Below, piece after piece: positions 32,747-41,668 of a stretch of DNA of 64,000 bases (position 1 is its first letter; every line of letters starts with the position of its first letter). Location: the NCBI GenBank assembly GCA_900545955.1, contig URAU01000001.1, forward strand, positions 124,001 to 188,000. Reading direction: 5' to 3'. The notes below the pieces were generated by a model. The model saw only the letters and a list, made by a program, of their open reading frames with translations, was not told the DNA's origin and searched no databases. Made by a program: the position numbers and the translations under genes. Origin of the DNA: an uncultured Porphyromonadaceae bacterium. Lineage in GTDB: Bacteria > Bacteroidota > Bacteroidia > Bacteroidales > Muribaculaceae.

Positions 32747-34162
32747 ATGGGAGGATTTTTCGGAGTAGTGAAACGCGAAGGTTGCTGTGTCGACGAGCTG
32801 TTTTATGGTGTCGATTATAATTCGCATCTCGGCACACGGCGCGCAGGTATGGCAACCGTCAACGAAGGCCATTTCGCGCGTTCAATCCACAATATCGAAA
32901 ACACGTATTTTCGAACCAAATTCGAGGGCGACCTCCATGAATTTTCTGGGAAAGCGGGAATCGGAGTAATCAGCGATACGGATGCTCAGCCGATTATCAT
33001 AAACTGTCATCTCGGCAAATTTGCAATTACTACCGTAGGACGCATCAACAACATCGACGAGCTCCAGAAGGAGCTTCTGAACCGCGGCCATCATTTCTGT
33101 GAACACAGCAACGATATTGTGAACCCCACAGAGCTGGTGGCCGCACTGATTTGTGAAGGAAAGAATTTCGTGGATGGAATCTCTAATGTGCACCGTCGCG
33201 TGAAAGGCTCATGCTCGATGCTGATTCTTACATCCGACGGAATAATTGCCGCCAGAGATTTTCTGGGACGAACCCCCGTCGCCTTGGCTTCCAATGGAAC
33301 GGATTATGCTGTAGGTTCGGAGACGTGCGCGTTTGCCAATCTTGGTTATGAACTTCTGAGGCAGCTCGGCCCGGGAGAGATTGTCAGGATTTCAGCCGAA
33401 AATGGGGTTGAGGTGCTTCGGAAGGAGGCAGCTGAGATGCAAATCTGTGCTTTCCTCTGGACATATTATGGTTATCCGCCCTGTGAGTATGAAGGGAGGA
33501 ATGTGGATGAAATGCGCTACGACAATGGTTATTTGCTTGGCAGCGATGATGAGGACGACATTGACTTTGTCAGCCCGATTCCTGACTCCGGAACTGGAAT
33601 GGCCCTTGGATTCTCGCAGGCAATCGGCCGGCCGTATAAACGTGGTATTGTGAAATATACTCCGACATGGCCCCGCAGTTTCACTCCAAGCACTCAGCAG
33701 CGTCGCGAGCTTGTCGCTAAAATGAAGCTTATACCTAACGAGGCTTTGATGCGTGGCAAAAGCGTAGCGTTTTGCGATGATTCAATTGTACGCGGCACGC
33801 AGTTGCGCGATAATGTAGCTGATATCCGTCGATGTGGCGCCGCCAAGGTCCATGTGAGAATTTCGTGCCCACCACTTATTTACCCGTGCGAATTTCTGAA
33901 CTTTACGTCGTCGAAAACTGAAATGGAGCTTATAACGCGCAGGTGTATAGCCGAGCTGGAAGGGGAGGAAGGTACGCGTCATCTCGATGAATATGCTACT
34001 CCTACAACTGAACGTCATAAAAGAATGGTTGATCTCATCCGTTTGAAGCTGGGGCTTGACACATTGCGTTTCAATTCGCTCGACAACCTTGTCAAATCAA
34101 TAGGTCTGCCTAAATGCCGGATCTGCACCCATTGTTTCGACGGCAGTTCGCATACGGTCTGA
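32747..34162 (+). CDS. PurF-like amidophosphoribosyltransferase paralog lacking the catalytic Cys
   Basis: The 471-residue protein aligns with glutamine PRPP amidotransferase along its length: N-terminal Ntn-type glutaminase fold (DYNSHLGTRRAGMA, GIGVISDTDAQPI) and a C-terminal phosphoribosyltransferase domain with the PRPP loop FCDDSIVRGTQLRDN (about 340-355). PurF matures to an N-terminal Cys (CGxxG); here the start is MGGFFGVV, so the nucleophile is missing and glutaminase activity is unlikely. It ends with a cysteine-rich GLPKCRICTHCFDGSS. From memory similar MGGFFG proteins occur across Bacteroidales. It might use free ammonia or do something else. It is the last gene before the terminator at 34195. 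Confidence 0.87.
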   Translation: MGGFFGVVKREGCCVDELFYGVDYNSHLGTRRAGMATVNEGHFARSIHNIENTYFRTKFEGDLHEFSGKAGIGVISDTDAQPIIINCHLGKFAITTVGRINNIDELQKELLNRGHHFCEHSNDIVNPTELVAALICEGKNFVDGISNVHRRVKGSCSMLILTSDGIIAARDFLGRTPVALASNGTDYAVGSETCAFANLGYELLRQLGPGEIVRISAENGVEVLRKEAAEMQICAFLWTYYGYPPCEYEGRNVDEMRYDNGYLLGSDDEDDIDFVSPIPDSGTGMALGFSQAIGRPYKRGIVKYTPTWPRSFTPSTQQRRELVAKMKLIPNEALMRGKSVAFCDDSIVRGTQLRDNVADIRRCGAAKVHVRISCPPLIYPCEFLNFTSSKTEMELITRRCIAELEGEEGTRHLDEYATPTTERHKRMVDLIRLKLGLDTLRFNSLDNLVKSIGLPKCRICTHCFDGSSHTV

Positions 34163-34194
34163 CAATCTGCATCAGGCCCGTGGTAAAAATAATT

Positions 34195-34239
34195 GCAGGC
34201 GTTGGCCGGAACTTTCCGAATCAACGCCTGCATTTTTTT
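34195..34239. terminator. Strong bidirectional terminator between the PurF-like gene and galE
   Basis: Arms gcaggcgttg (34195-34204) and caacgcctgc (34222-34231) are perfect and enclose a smaller ccgga/tccg pairing. A run of T follows on the plus strand, and an A-rich run precedes it, serving the minus strand. It separates the surface-lipid/sugar cluster from the galactose genes. Confidence 0.9.
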
Positions 34240-34260
34240 GATATGAGTTTGGGGTAGAAA

Positions 34261-35295
34261 TTACATTATGCCGCGCTCTCGAAGTTTGCACTGCCATGCC
34301 CAGGCCGAACGCATGGTATCGGCAATGGGGGTATCAGCTTTCCAGCCGAGCACTTCGTTGGCATATGTCGGGTTGGCCCAGACTTTCTCGATATCGCCGG
34401 CACGACGCCCCACAATTTTGTGGGGTACCTTCACTCCGGTAGCTTCTTCGAAGGTGTTGATAAGCTGTAGAACGGAGAGGCCGTTGCCTGTTCCAAGATT
34501 GAAAATCTCGATTTTTTCGTCGCTTTTGTCCTCAAGCATACGCTCTACGGCTATAACATGAGCCTTGGCGAGGTCTACAACGTCGATATAGTCGCGGATA
34601 CACGATCCGTCGGGCGTATTGTAGTCATCGCCAAACACGCTGAGTTCCTTACGGATGCCCATTGCCGTCTGAGTGAGATAGGGAATCAGATTCTGAGGAA
34701 CGCCATTGGGCAATTCGCCGATTTCAGCCGACGGATGAGCGCCTACGGGGTTGAAATAACGGAGAATAACGCTCTTGATGGGAGCGCCGGCATTGATTAC
34801 GTCGGTAATGATTTCTTCCGAAATCTGCTTTGTGTTGCCATAGGGAGATGTCGCTTTTTTGATGGGCGATTGCTCGGTTACGGGATTTACGTCGGGTTCG
34901 CCGTAAACTGTGCACGACGAGGAGAAAACAATGCCTTGCACACCATGGATGGGCATCTCTTCGAGCAGGTTCAGGAGTGTAGCGAGGTTGTTGCGGTAGT
35001 ACAGGATAGGCTTCTGCATCGACTCGCCGACGGCTTTGCTTGCAGCGAAGTTGATGATACCTTTTATGCCTGGATAATTGGTGAAAAGTTTGTCGAGAGC
35101 CTTGATGTCGGTGCAGTCAGCCTCCACGAAATCGGGACGTATTCCTGTGATACGCTCGATACCGTCGAGGACCTCTTTATTAGAATTGGAAAGGTTATCG
35201 ATGATAACCACGGGATAGCCGGCTTTCTGAAGCTCGACAACTGTGTGCGAGCCTATGTAGCCAGTGCCGCCGGTAACGAGAATTCTGGGTTTCAT
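34261..35295 (-). CDS. galE: UDP-glucose 4-epimerase
   Basis: GalE interconverts UDP-galactose and UDP-glucose. The 344-residue SDR protein has TGGTGYIGSHT, NFAASKAVGES, FSSSCTVYGEP and the Y-x3-K pair in SPYGNTK, plus the C-terminal LGWKADTPIADTMRSAWAWQ. Length is normal. It follows the nucleotidyltransferase gene by 55 bp on the same strand with no promoter box between, so it is the last gene of a galactose unit. Confidence 0.97.
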   Translation of the reverse strand: MKPRILVTGGTGYIGSHTVVELQKAGYPVVIIDNLSNSNKEVLDGIERITGIRPDFVEADCTDIKALDKLFTNYPGIKGIINFAASKAVGESMQKPILYYRNNLATLLNLLEEMPIHGVQGIVFSSSCTVYGEPDVNPVTEQSPIKKATSPYGNTKQISEEIITDVINAGAPIKSVILRYFNPVGAHPSAEIGELPNGVPQNLIPYLTQTAMGIRKELSVFGDDYNTPDGSCIRDYIDVVDLAKAHVIAVERMLEDKSDEKIEIFNLGTGNGLSVLQLINTFEEATGVKVPHKIVGRRAGDIEKVWANPTYANEVLGWKADTPIADTMRSAWAWQCKLRERGIM

Positions 35296-35350
35296 ATTTG
35301 TGTTGTTTGATATTTGATTCCGGATTCTATATCTTTCAACCTGGATCGGC

Positions 35351-36253
35351 TTAGAAAAGTTTAGTGGGGTAGGTGCCGTTCTGATGGAGTTCGGCGAATT
35401 TTGCTACCACACCGGGGCGGTCGGCGGCATATGTGACGCCAAACCAGCGGGAATCGGTATCGAGAACTTTAACAGTTGCTTCTCCGGAATTAATCAGAGC
35501 GTCAATACAGAGAGGAATGAAGAATTCCGCTTTCGGGGTGTTGAGATCCTTGTCGAGAAATTTCTTGAATTCGCGCTCGGAGAACTCGAAATAGTCGGGT
35601 GTGAAGCCCCAGAGGTTCATCGAGACTGGAGTCTTGGGGTCGAGGGTCTGAACCTGGTCGTTTTCGTCGGTGAATACGATGTTATGGTCCTTGTCGTAGC
35701 TGATTGCGGTACGCTCAACGACCGAGGTAAGCAGGCCGTCCTTATTCTCGCATACGCCGCGGGCTACGGAACCGTTTTCGGTCATGGTGTTGCCTACACG
35801 GAAGCCTACCATGCAGTAGTCGCCCTTCTTGTCGCGGGGACGCGCCAGTTCTTTGGCAATGACCTCGAAAGCATTGCGACCATAGAAGTCGTCGGCGTTA
35901 ATTACGGCGAACGGCTCTTTGATTACATCTTTGCCCATGAGAACGGCATGATTGGTTCCCCAGGGTTTGGTACGGTCGGCCGGGCAGGTATATCCTTCGG
36001 GAAGTTTGTCTGTGCTCTGGAAAACAACTTCTACCGGTACATGGCCTTCATATTTGGAGAGGACTTTGTCGCGGAAATCCTGCTCGAAGTCTTTGCGGAT
36101 TACGAATACCACTTTGCCGAATCCGGCCTGAAGGGCATCGTAAATGGAGTAGTCCATGATGGTTTCACCATTGGGGCCCAGCGAGTCGAGCTGTTTCAGA
36201 CCGCCGTAACGGCTTCCCATGCCAGCGGCGAGGACGAATAATGTAGGTTTCAT
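35351..36253 (-). CDS. Sugar-1-phosphate nucleotidyltransferase (NTP_transferase family), candidate galactose-1-phosphate uridylyltransferase
   Basis: The 300-residue protein begins with the nucleotidyltransferase motif LAAGMGSRYGGLKQ and carries FAVINADDFYGRNAF (metal-binding Asp) and a C-terminal AEFFIPLCIDALI region. The family makes NDP-sugars from NTP and sugar 1-phosphates. It lies between galK and galE, and no GalT is present in the window. It could therefore turn Gal-1-P into UDP-Gal for GalE to epimerise. That role is an inference from position; UDP-glucose or another hexose is possible. Confidence 0.82.
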   Translation of the reverse strand: MKPTLFVLAAGMGSRYGGLKQLDSLGPNGETIMDYSIYDALQAGFGKVVFVIRKDFEQDFRDKVLSKYEGHVPVEVVFQSTDKLPEGYTCPADRTKPWGTNHAVLMGKDVIKEPFAVINADDFYGRNAFEVIAKELARPRDKKGDYCMVGFRVGNTMTENGSVARGVCENKDGLLTSVVERTAISYDKDHNIVFTDENDQVQTLDPKTPVSMNLWGFTPDYFEFSEREFKKFLDKDLNTPKAEFFIPLCIDALINSGEATVKVLDTDSRWFGVTYAADRPGVVAKFAELHQNGTYPTKLF

Positions 36254-36381
36254 TGTCAGTTTAATCGGTTGGGATTATAAATAGGTTAGATAAAATTCAG
36301 TATCTGCGATATTCACTAAGGATTATCTCATTAGGCCGCAACTTTTTTGAGGTTTCGGAATAAATCTTCAGATATTTGAAA

Positions 36382-36416
36382 CGGGAGGAGATACCTCGAT
36401 GATGTATCTCCGCCCG
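36382..36416 (-). terminator. Hairpin between galK and the nucleotidyltransferase gene
   Basis: Arms cgggaggagatac and gtatctccgcccg pair with one mismatch, with a 9-nt loop. It lies about 20 bp downstream of the galK stop. It may end or attenuate galK transcription before the next gene, whose start is 130 nt further on. Confidence 0.65.
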
Positions 36417-36435
36417 CATAAAATTAAAATCTTGA

Positions 36436-37578
36436 TTATTCGGAAACTTTGTGTGCGCCGTCAGAAATGATTACGGGATAAACCACGGGTTCATGGCCGT
36501 ATTTCTCGTTGAATTTTTTCTTGGCGGTGGCGATGAAATTATCGTAAAGATCGTTTTTCACCAGGTTGATGGTGCAGCCGCCGAAACCGCCGCCCATGAT
36601 TCGTGAGCCGGTAACGCCGCACTCCTTGGCGATGTCGTTGAGGTAGTCGAGCTCTACGCACGAAACCTCGTAGTCTTTGGAAAGACCTTCGTGGGTCTCA
36701 TACATCTTTTTGCCGACGGTCTCGCAGTCGCCGCGCTGGAGGGCGTCGCAAACGTCGAGCACACGCTGTTTCTCTTCAATCACGAATTTCGCGCGAGAAT
36801 AGTCTTCAGCGGTGATGTCGGATTTTACTTTGTCGAGCATCTCCATGGTTGCGTCGCGGAGAGTCTCGATGCCGAGGCGCTGAGCAACGCGTTCGCACGA
36901 TTGGCGGCGTTTGTTGTAGGGGGAGTCTACAAGGGCGTGCTTAACTTTGGAGTCGAGAAGCACAAGGGTGTAACCGTCGATGTTGAAGGGGAAATATTCA
37001 AATTCCATCGAGCGGCAGTCGAGACGCATCAGATGGTCTTTCTTGCCGAAGACGGATGCGAACTGGTCCATGATACCGCAGTTCACGCCGCAATAGTTGT
37101 GTTCGGTCGACTGGCCGATGCGGGCGAGTTCGAATTTGTCAATGGTGTTGCCGTTGAAGAGGTCGTTAAGAGCGAAAGCGAAGCAGCTTTCAAGAGCGGC
37201 CGACGAGCTAAGGCCGGCGCCGAGGGGAACATTACCGGCAAATACGGCGTCGAAGCCTTTCACGGAGCCGCCGCGTTTGATTATTTCACGGCAAATGCCG
37301 AATATATAGCGTGCCCACTGCTGCTTGGGAGCGTCTTCTTCATTGAGGCCGAATTCGGCATATTCGTCGATGTCGATTGAGAAAACACGCACCTTATTTG
37401 TTTCGTTGGGGCGGATTTCAGCCATGATGACTTTATCGATTGCGCCAGGGAAAACGTATCCGCCGTTATAATCGGTGTGTTCACCAATCAGGTTGATACG
37501 ACCGGCCGAGGCATAGAGTGTGCCTTCTGTACCGAATTTTTCCTTGAACACTTTCTTGATTTTTTGTTCCATTTCCAT
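36436..37578 (-). CDS. galK: Galactokinase
   Basis: GalK phosphorylates alpha-D-galactose to galactose 1-phosphate. The 380-residue GHMP kinase has GRINLIGEHTDYNGG (galactokinase signature, 26-40), PLGAGLSSSAALE (ATP-binding) and GGGFGGCTINLV. Length is normal. It lies downstream of the galactanase and beta-galactosidase genes, which would supply free galactose, and upstream of the nucleotidyltransferase and galE. It has its own -7 box. Confidence 0.97.
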   Translation of the reverse strand: MEMEQKIKKVFKEKFGTEGTLYASAGRINLIGEHTDYNGGYVFPGAIDKVIMAEIRPNETNKVRVFSIDIDEYAEFGLNEEDAPKQQWARYIFGICREIIKRGGSVKGFDAVFAGNVPLGAGLSSSAALESCFAFALNDLFNGNTIDKFELARIGQSTEHNYCGVNCGIMDQFASVFGKKDHLMRLDCRSMEFEYFPFNIDGYTLVLLDSKVKHALVDSPYNKRRQSCERVAQRLGIETLRDATMEMLDKVKSDITAEDYSRAKFVIEEKQRVLDVCDALQRGDCETVGKKMYETHEGLSKDYEVSCVELDYLNDIAKECGVTGSRIMGGGFGGCTINLVKNDLYDNFIATAKKKFNEKYGHEPVVYPVIISDGAHKVSE

Positions 37579-37617
37579 AGTGGGGTAATTTTAGATTTGA
37601 GGATTCTTTTCTACTCA

Positions 37618-37625
37618 CAAATTTA
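37618..37625 (-). promoter_or_regulatory. -7 box upstream of galK
   Basis: The minus strand reads TAAATTTG, a match to TAnnTTTG, about 40 bp before the galK ATG. No clear -33 element. It follows directly after the GH2 terminator. Confidence 0.6.
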
Positions 37626-37660
37626 AATAAAAACTGATTAATAACCGAAGAATTCGGTCT

Positions 37661-37704
37661 CAAAAAACAACCGGAATTCGTCAAAAAACTGACAAATTCC
37701 GGTT
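37661..37704 (-). terminator. Intrinsic terminator after the GH2 gene
   Basis: Arms aaccggaatt (37669-37678) and aattccggtt (37695-37704) with an inner gtc/gac pairing are followed, on the minus strand, by a run of six T. Confidence 0.85.
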
Positions 37705-37744
37705 TTGAACATTATAAGCAGGAAGTAGATGACGATGTGTGCCG

Positions 37745-40267
37745 TTATTTCACTTCAATAGTCATTGTAGCAGGTTTAACCCCGGGGGCAGTTACCGTGA
37801 GTGTAGCCGGTCCGGGAGTGGGTGCCGCCCGCAGAATTGCGGTGGCTGCTCCACTGAATAATTTCATCTTGGGGTTGTCGAAACCGAGCAGACAGGTCGG
37901 ATCCCCGTTGGCGGTAGCCAGGAATTCGGCAGCGCCGCTCACCTTGAATGAAACCATGCGGGTGTCGGTCGGTACGATATTGCCGTTTTTGTCGGCGACC
38001 TGAACTATAACGTAGACGAGGTCATTGCCATCGGCGGATATTTCGGTACGGTTTGGCGTCAGCACTATGTGGTGAGCCTTCCCTGCAGTGGCGACCACAA
38101 GTTCCTTAGCCGGATTTCCGGCTTCGTCGAATGCTACGACTTTCAGTTCGCCGGGCTGGTAAACCACATCGTCCCATATGAGGCGGTAGCGATCCATAGC
38201 AAGCGAATCATTGCGGGCCTGAATGTCCTGTACGCTCGCACGTTCCCAATAGGGCTTTTCGGCTACTTTCGTATAATCGAGTGGATTGGCCGATGCCTTG
38301 GTCTTGCGTCCCATGGATTTGCCGTTGACAAACAACTCTGCCGACGGGTAGGACGTATAGGCTACGACAGGAGTAACCTTTCCTTCGCGGCCTGGCCACG
38401 TCCAGTGGGGGAGAAGGTGCAGAGTTGCATCCTTCTTGTTCCACTGCGAGCGGTAGAGGTAATAGCGGTCCTTAGGAATGGATGCGAGGTCAATTATGCC
38501 AAACACGCTTGAATGGTTGGGCCATGCGTCGGTATCGTAGGGAGAAGGCTCGCCGAGATAATCGAAGCCGGTCCATACAAACTGTCCGATCATCCAGGGA
38601 TAGTCGTCGTCCATGGCGAAATCCAGGTCGGGGATATTGCTCCAGTAGCAGAATTCCGTATCGTAGCTCGACGACTGATGATTGTCGTGGACTGCATTGG
38701 CATTAAGTTCCATCGGGAAGATATACGTTCCGCGTGAAGATACCGTTGATGCCGTTTCGGTTCCGAGAATCAACCGCTGCGGAAGCACGTTGTAGGCCTT
38801 GACGTAGTATTGGGGCTTGTAGTTGAAGCCGGGGATATCGAGTGCGGCGGCAAAGCCGTTGTCGAGCACTGCTCCGATCTGGTCCATGCCGCAGGTTACG
38901 GGGCGAGTCGGATCTTCACGATGTGCTATGTTGAGAAGCATCTGGAGTTCCTGCACTCCGTCCGGGCCCCATTGGCTGGGCACCTCATTGCCGATACTCC
39001 ACATCACAACAGAGGGGGCGTTGCGATAGTGCCGGATCATGTTGACCATGTCTTTCTCGGCCCATTCGCCGAAAATCGAACCATATCCGTTGGGGCTTTT
39101 GGGGCGGAAACCCCAGTCGTCGAAAGGCTCGACCATAAGCATCATTCCCATCTCGTCGCAGAGTTCGACAAGTTCAGGCGCCGGCATGTTGTGGGAGGTA
39201 CGGATGGCGTTGGCTCCCATGTCCTTCAGCAGCTCGATTTGATGGCGGAGGGCAGCGCGGTTGACGGCTGCTCCCAGAGGCCCGAGGTCGTGGTGGTTGC
39301 AGACACCTTTGAATTTGGTGTATTTTCCGTTGAGGAAGAATCCCTTTTCGGGGATGTACTCTATAGAGCGGATACCGAATCTGGTTGTATATTCGTCGAC
39401 AGGTTTGCCGTCGACGCTGAGAGTGGTGCGTGCACTGTATAGATTCGGAGTCTCGGTATCCCACAACATGGGTTTCGCAACAAGGAAGTTCTGGTGGAAA
39501 GGCTGTCCGTGACTATGATACAGGGTGTTGTTTGTAGCAACTGTTTTACCTGATGGGTCGATTATGTCGGTCTTTACTTCTACAGCCTGACCTTTGGTAG
39601 CGCCTTCTATATCCATTGTAAGGCGTATGGATGCTTCGTCAGCGGTGACATAGGGGGTTGTGAGATAGGTTCCCCACACAGGGATGTGAATTTTGGAAGT
39701 GGCGACCAAATGAACATTGCGATAGAGTCCCGCACCGGGATACCAGCGTGACGACTGCGGTTTGTTCTCGAGAGCTACGCGTATTGTGTTGTTGCCGGGG
39801 CGAATAACGCCTTGAGGGAGATTGAGGAAGAATGAGTTGTATCCGTATGCCCATCCGCCGACACTGGCGCCGTTGACTTCAACGGATGGATTGCTCATCG
39901 CACCGTCGAATACCAGGGTGTAAACCTGACCGGTAGTATCGGCTACCTGAAAGTCGGTGGTATAAACGCCTTTGCCCATATATGGCAGACCACCCGTGCG
40001 GCCTGTCTTTTCTGTTTTTTCGGTTTCACCATTCTGTTCCACAGCTACTGTCTGCAGGTCATGGTTGCGGTCGAACGGCTCATGTACGGCCCAGTCGTGA
40101 GGAACGTGTACATTTTGCCAGTCCGCCTGTTTGCCAAGACTGTCGATTTTTGCGAAACGCCATCCCGAGGAGAGTGTGGTCTCGGTTCGCGCAGACGCAT
40201 CCTGCATTCCGGCAATCGCCAGAATAGCTAAGCAGGTCGGCGCGACGAGAAAAAGGTTGTTTTTCAT
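37745..40267 (-). CDS. Glycoside hydrolase family 2 beta-galactosidase, secreted
   Basis: The 840-residue protein has a signal peptide (LVAPTCLAILAIAG), then GH2 sugar-binding (WQNVHVPHDWAVHEPFD), Ig-like and TIM-barrel domains. The acid/base is Glu428 in WSIGNEVP and the nucleophile Glu504 in LGTETAST; NHHDLGPLG and AIRTSHNMPAP are family motifs. A C-terminal Ig-like domain (DLVYVIVQVADKNG) follows. It most likely removes galactose from beta-galactan oligosaccharides in the periplasm. It lies 55 bp after the GH53 gene, the same pairing as in Bacteroides beta-1,4-galactan loci. Confidence 0.9.
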   Translation of the reverse strand: MKNNLFLVAPTCLAILAIAGMQDASARTETTLSSGWRFAKIDSLGKQADWQNVHVPHDWAVHEPFDRNHDLQTVAVEQNGETEKTEKTGRTGGLPYMGKGVYTTDFQVADTTGQVYTLVFDGAMSNPSVEVNGASVGGWAYGYNSFFLNLPQGVIRPGNNTIRVALENKPQSSRWYPGAGLYRNVHLVATSKIHIPVWGTYLTTPYVTADEASIRLTMDIEGATKGQAVEVKTDIIDPSGKTVATNNTLYHSHGQPFHQNFLVAKPMLWDTETPNLYSARTTLSVDGKPVDEYTTRFGIRSIEYIPEKGFFLNGKYTKFKGVCNHHDLGPLGAAVNRAALRHQIELLKDMGANAIRTSHNMPAPELVELCDEMGMMLMVEPFDDWGFRPKSPNGYGSIFGEWAEKDMVNMIRHYRNAPSVVMWSIGNEVPSQWGPDGVQELQMLLNIAHREDPTRPVTCGMDQIGAVLDNGFAAALDIPGFNYKPQYYVKAYNVLPQRLILGTETASTVSSRGTYIFPMELNANAVHDNHQSSSYDTEFCYWSNIPDLDFAMDDDYPWMIGQFVWTGFDYLGEPSPYDTDAWPNHSSVFGIIDLASIPKDRYYLYRSQWNKKDATLHLLPHWTWPGREGKVTPVVAYTSYPSAELFVNGKSMGRKTKASANPLDYTKVAEKPYWERASVQDIQARNDSLAMDRYRLIWDDVVYQPGELKVVAFDEAGNPAKELVVATAGKAHHIVLTPNRTEISADGNDLVYVIVQVADKNGNIVPTDTRMVSFKVSGAAEFLATANGDPTCLLGFDNPKMKLFSGAATAILRAAPTPGPATLTVTAPGVKPATMTIEVK

Positions 40268-40322
40268 GAATTGAAGATACTATGATGTTGTAGTTATGTG
40301 CTCTTTAGTTTTTCTCCGCAGG

Positions 40323-41480
40323 TCATGGTTGAACGGGAGTAAGCTGCTTCTCAAGGAATGCATCGAAGAGGGGTGTTGGACGGTTATTGTCGAACGCGCC
40401 TTTCTTATAGCCTTCCTGTTCGGGTGCTTCAGGTTCCCAGTAAAATATGCCATCAAGCACATTGCCGGAAGAAAACTCTTTCAAAAATTTGGTGAGGGTA
40501 GCGGATCCACCGCGATAGTTGGTGTAATGGAATCCGATTTCCGACATAATGATTTTTTTGCCGTACTTCGTGTTCAGGGCCTTGATGTTGGCGATGCAAT
40601 CGTCGATTGCTTTGTTGTCGAGTGATACTTTCCATGAGGAACCGGAGCCCGTTTCAATTTCTGGATAGAGCGACATTCCAATCATATCGTACCGGCCTCC
40701 GTTGGCATTGAGCAGATCAAAGAACCAATTGTAGGTGGCTGCATCCTGACCTTTGTCGAGATGCACAATGACCTGAGCATCCGGATAAACCGCTTTAACA
40801 GCGTCGTAGCCGGCATTGAGATAGCGAGGGAACTCGCCGGCGTTGGAGCCTTCCATCTTGCCGCCGAGTTCGTGAAGCATTCCAGGAGTTGTTTCGTTTC
40901 CAATCTGAACCCAGCATACGTTTACACCTTCGTTTTTAAGGGCTTGAAGTGTGGAATTTACGTGTGTGGATATGGCATTGGCAGTCTGCTCGGGAGTATA
41001 AGACGCCCATTCAATTGGAGCATACTGTTTACCGGGATCAGCCCATGAGTTGGAAAGATGGAAGTCAATCATCACGCGCATGCGTAGGTCTTTGGCTCGG
41101 CGAGCTTTTGCAACTACATCGTTAAGACCGCACCACCCGCCGGTGGGATTTACCCATACACGTAGGCGGATTGCGTTGACGCCACAATTATTTCGTAGCA
41201 ACTTGGTAAGTTCTTTAGGTGTCTTGCTGCCACGGGGATAGAATTGATAGCCTTTTTGCTCGAGTTCGGTTACCCAGCTTATATCGGCTCCGCGGGCGAA
41301 CCCTTTCGATTCAAAAGTTTTGTCGAATGTTTCATCGGGATCGGTGACAGGAGGAACCACTGGTCGAGTCGAGGGCTCCGGTATCTCCTCTTCATCGTTA
41401 CCGCAGGAAGAAAAACCGGCACAGAGAGCTATCGAAGCAGTGCAAGCAAAAAATAGATTTTTAAGAAAGGTAAGTTTCAT
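40323..41480 (-). CDS. GH53 endo-beta-1,4-galactanase lipoprotein
   Basis: GH53 enzymes cut beta-1,4-galactan side chains of pectin. The 385-residue protein has a lipobox FSSC (Cys26) followed by GNDEEE, an acidic stretch like the lipoprotein export signal that sends Bacteroidetes lipoproteins to the cell surface. The GH53 fold shows FARGADISWVTELEQKGYQF, NAIRLRVWVNP, the acid/base Glu196 in VQIGNETTPG and the nucleophile Glu314 in MSEIGFHYT. It probably starts galactan breakdown outside the cell, feeding the GH2 enzyme, GalK and GalE. Confidence 0.93.
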   Translation of the reverse strand: MKLTFLKNLFFACTASIALCAGFSSCGNDEEEIPEPSTRPVVPPVTDPDETFDKTFESKGFARGADISWVTELEQKGYQFYPRGSKTPKELTKLLRNNCGVNAIRLRVWVNPTGGWCGLNDVVAKARRAKDLRMRVMIDFHLSNSWADPGKQYAPIEWASYTPEQTANAISTHVNSTLQALKNEGVNVCWVQIGNETTPGMLHELGGKMEGSNAGEFPRYLNAGYDAVKAVYPDAQVIVHLDKGQDAATYNWFFDLLNANGGRYDMIGMSLYPEIETGSGSSWKVSLDNKAIDDCIANIKALNTKYGKKIIMSEIGFHYTNYRGGSATLTKFLKEFSSGNVLDGIFYWEPEAPEQEGYKKGAFDNNRPTPLFDAFLEKQLTPVQP

Positions 41481-41561
41481 TGGTAGGTTAGTCGTGTTAT
41501 TTTTGGTCGGGGACGACCATTGATATATGTTGCGGATTTATGTTAAATTGCCGAGCGTATT

Positions 41562-41580
41562 TTACGTTGTATTAACGTAA
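41562..41580. promoter_or_regulatory. Palindromic operator candidate upstream of GH53
   Basis: A 7-bp inverted repeat ttacgtt-gtatt-aacgtaa lies about 80 bp upstream of the GH53 start, next to a degenerate minus-strand -7 box (TAATTTCG, plus 41591-41598). The size and position suit a repressor or activator site for the galactanase genes. No regulator gene is nearby. Confidence 0.35.
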
Positions 41581-41668
41581 TGAACTTTGTCGAAATTATC
41601 TAATTTAGGTTAAAATGCCTGCTGCGTAAACCTAATATTCTGTAATGGCTGTAGGTTACTGCAAGGCA

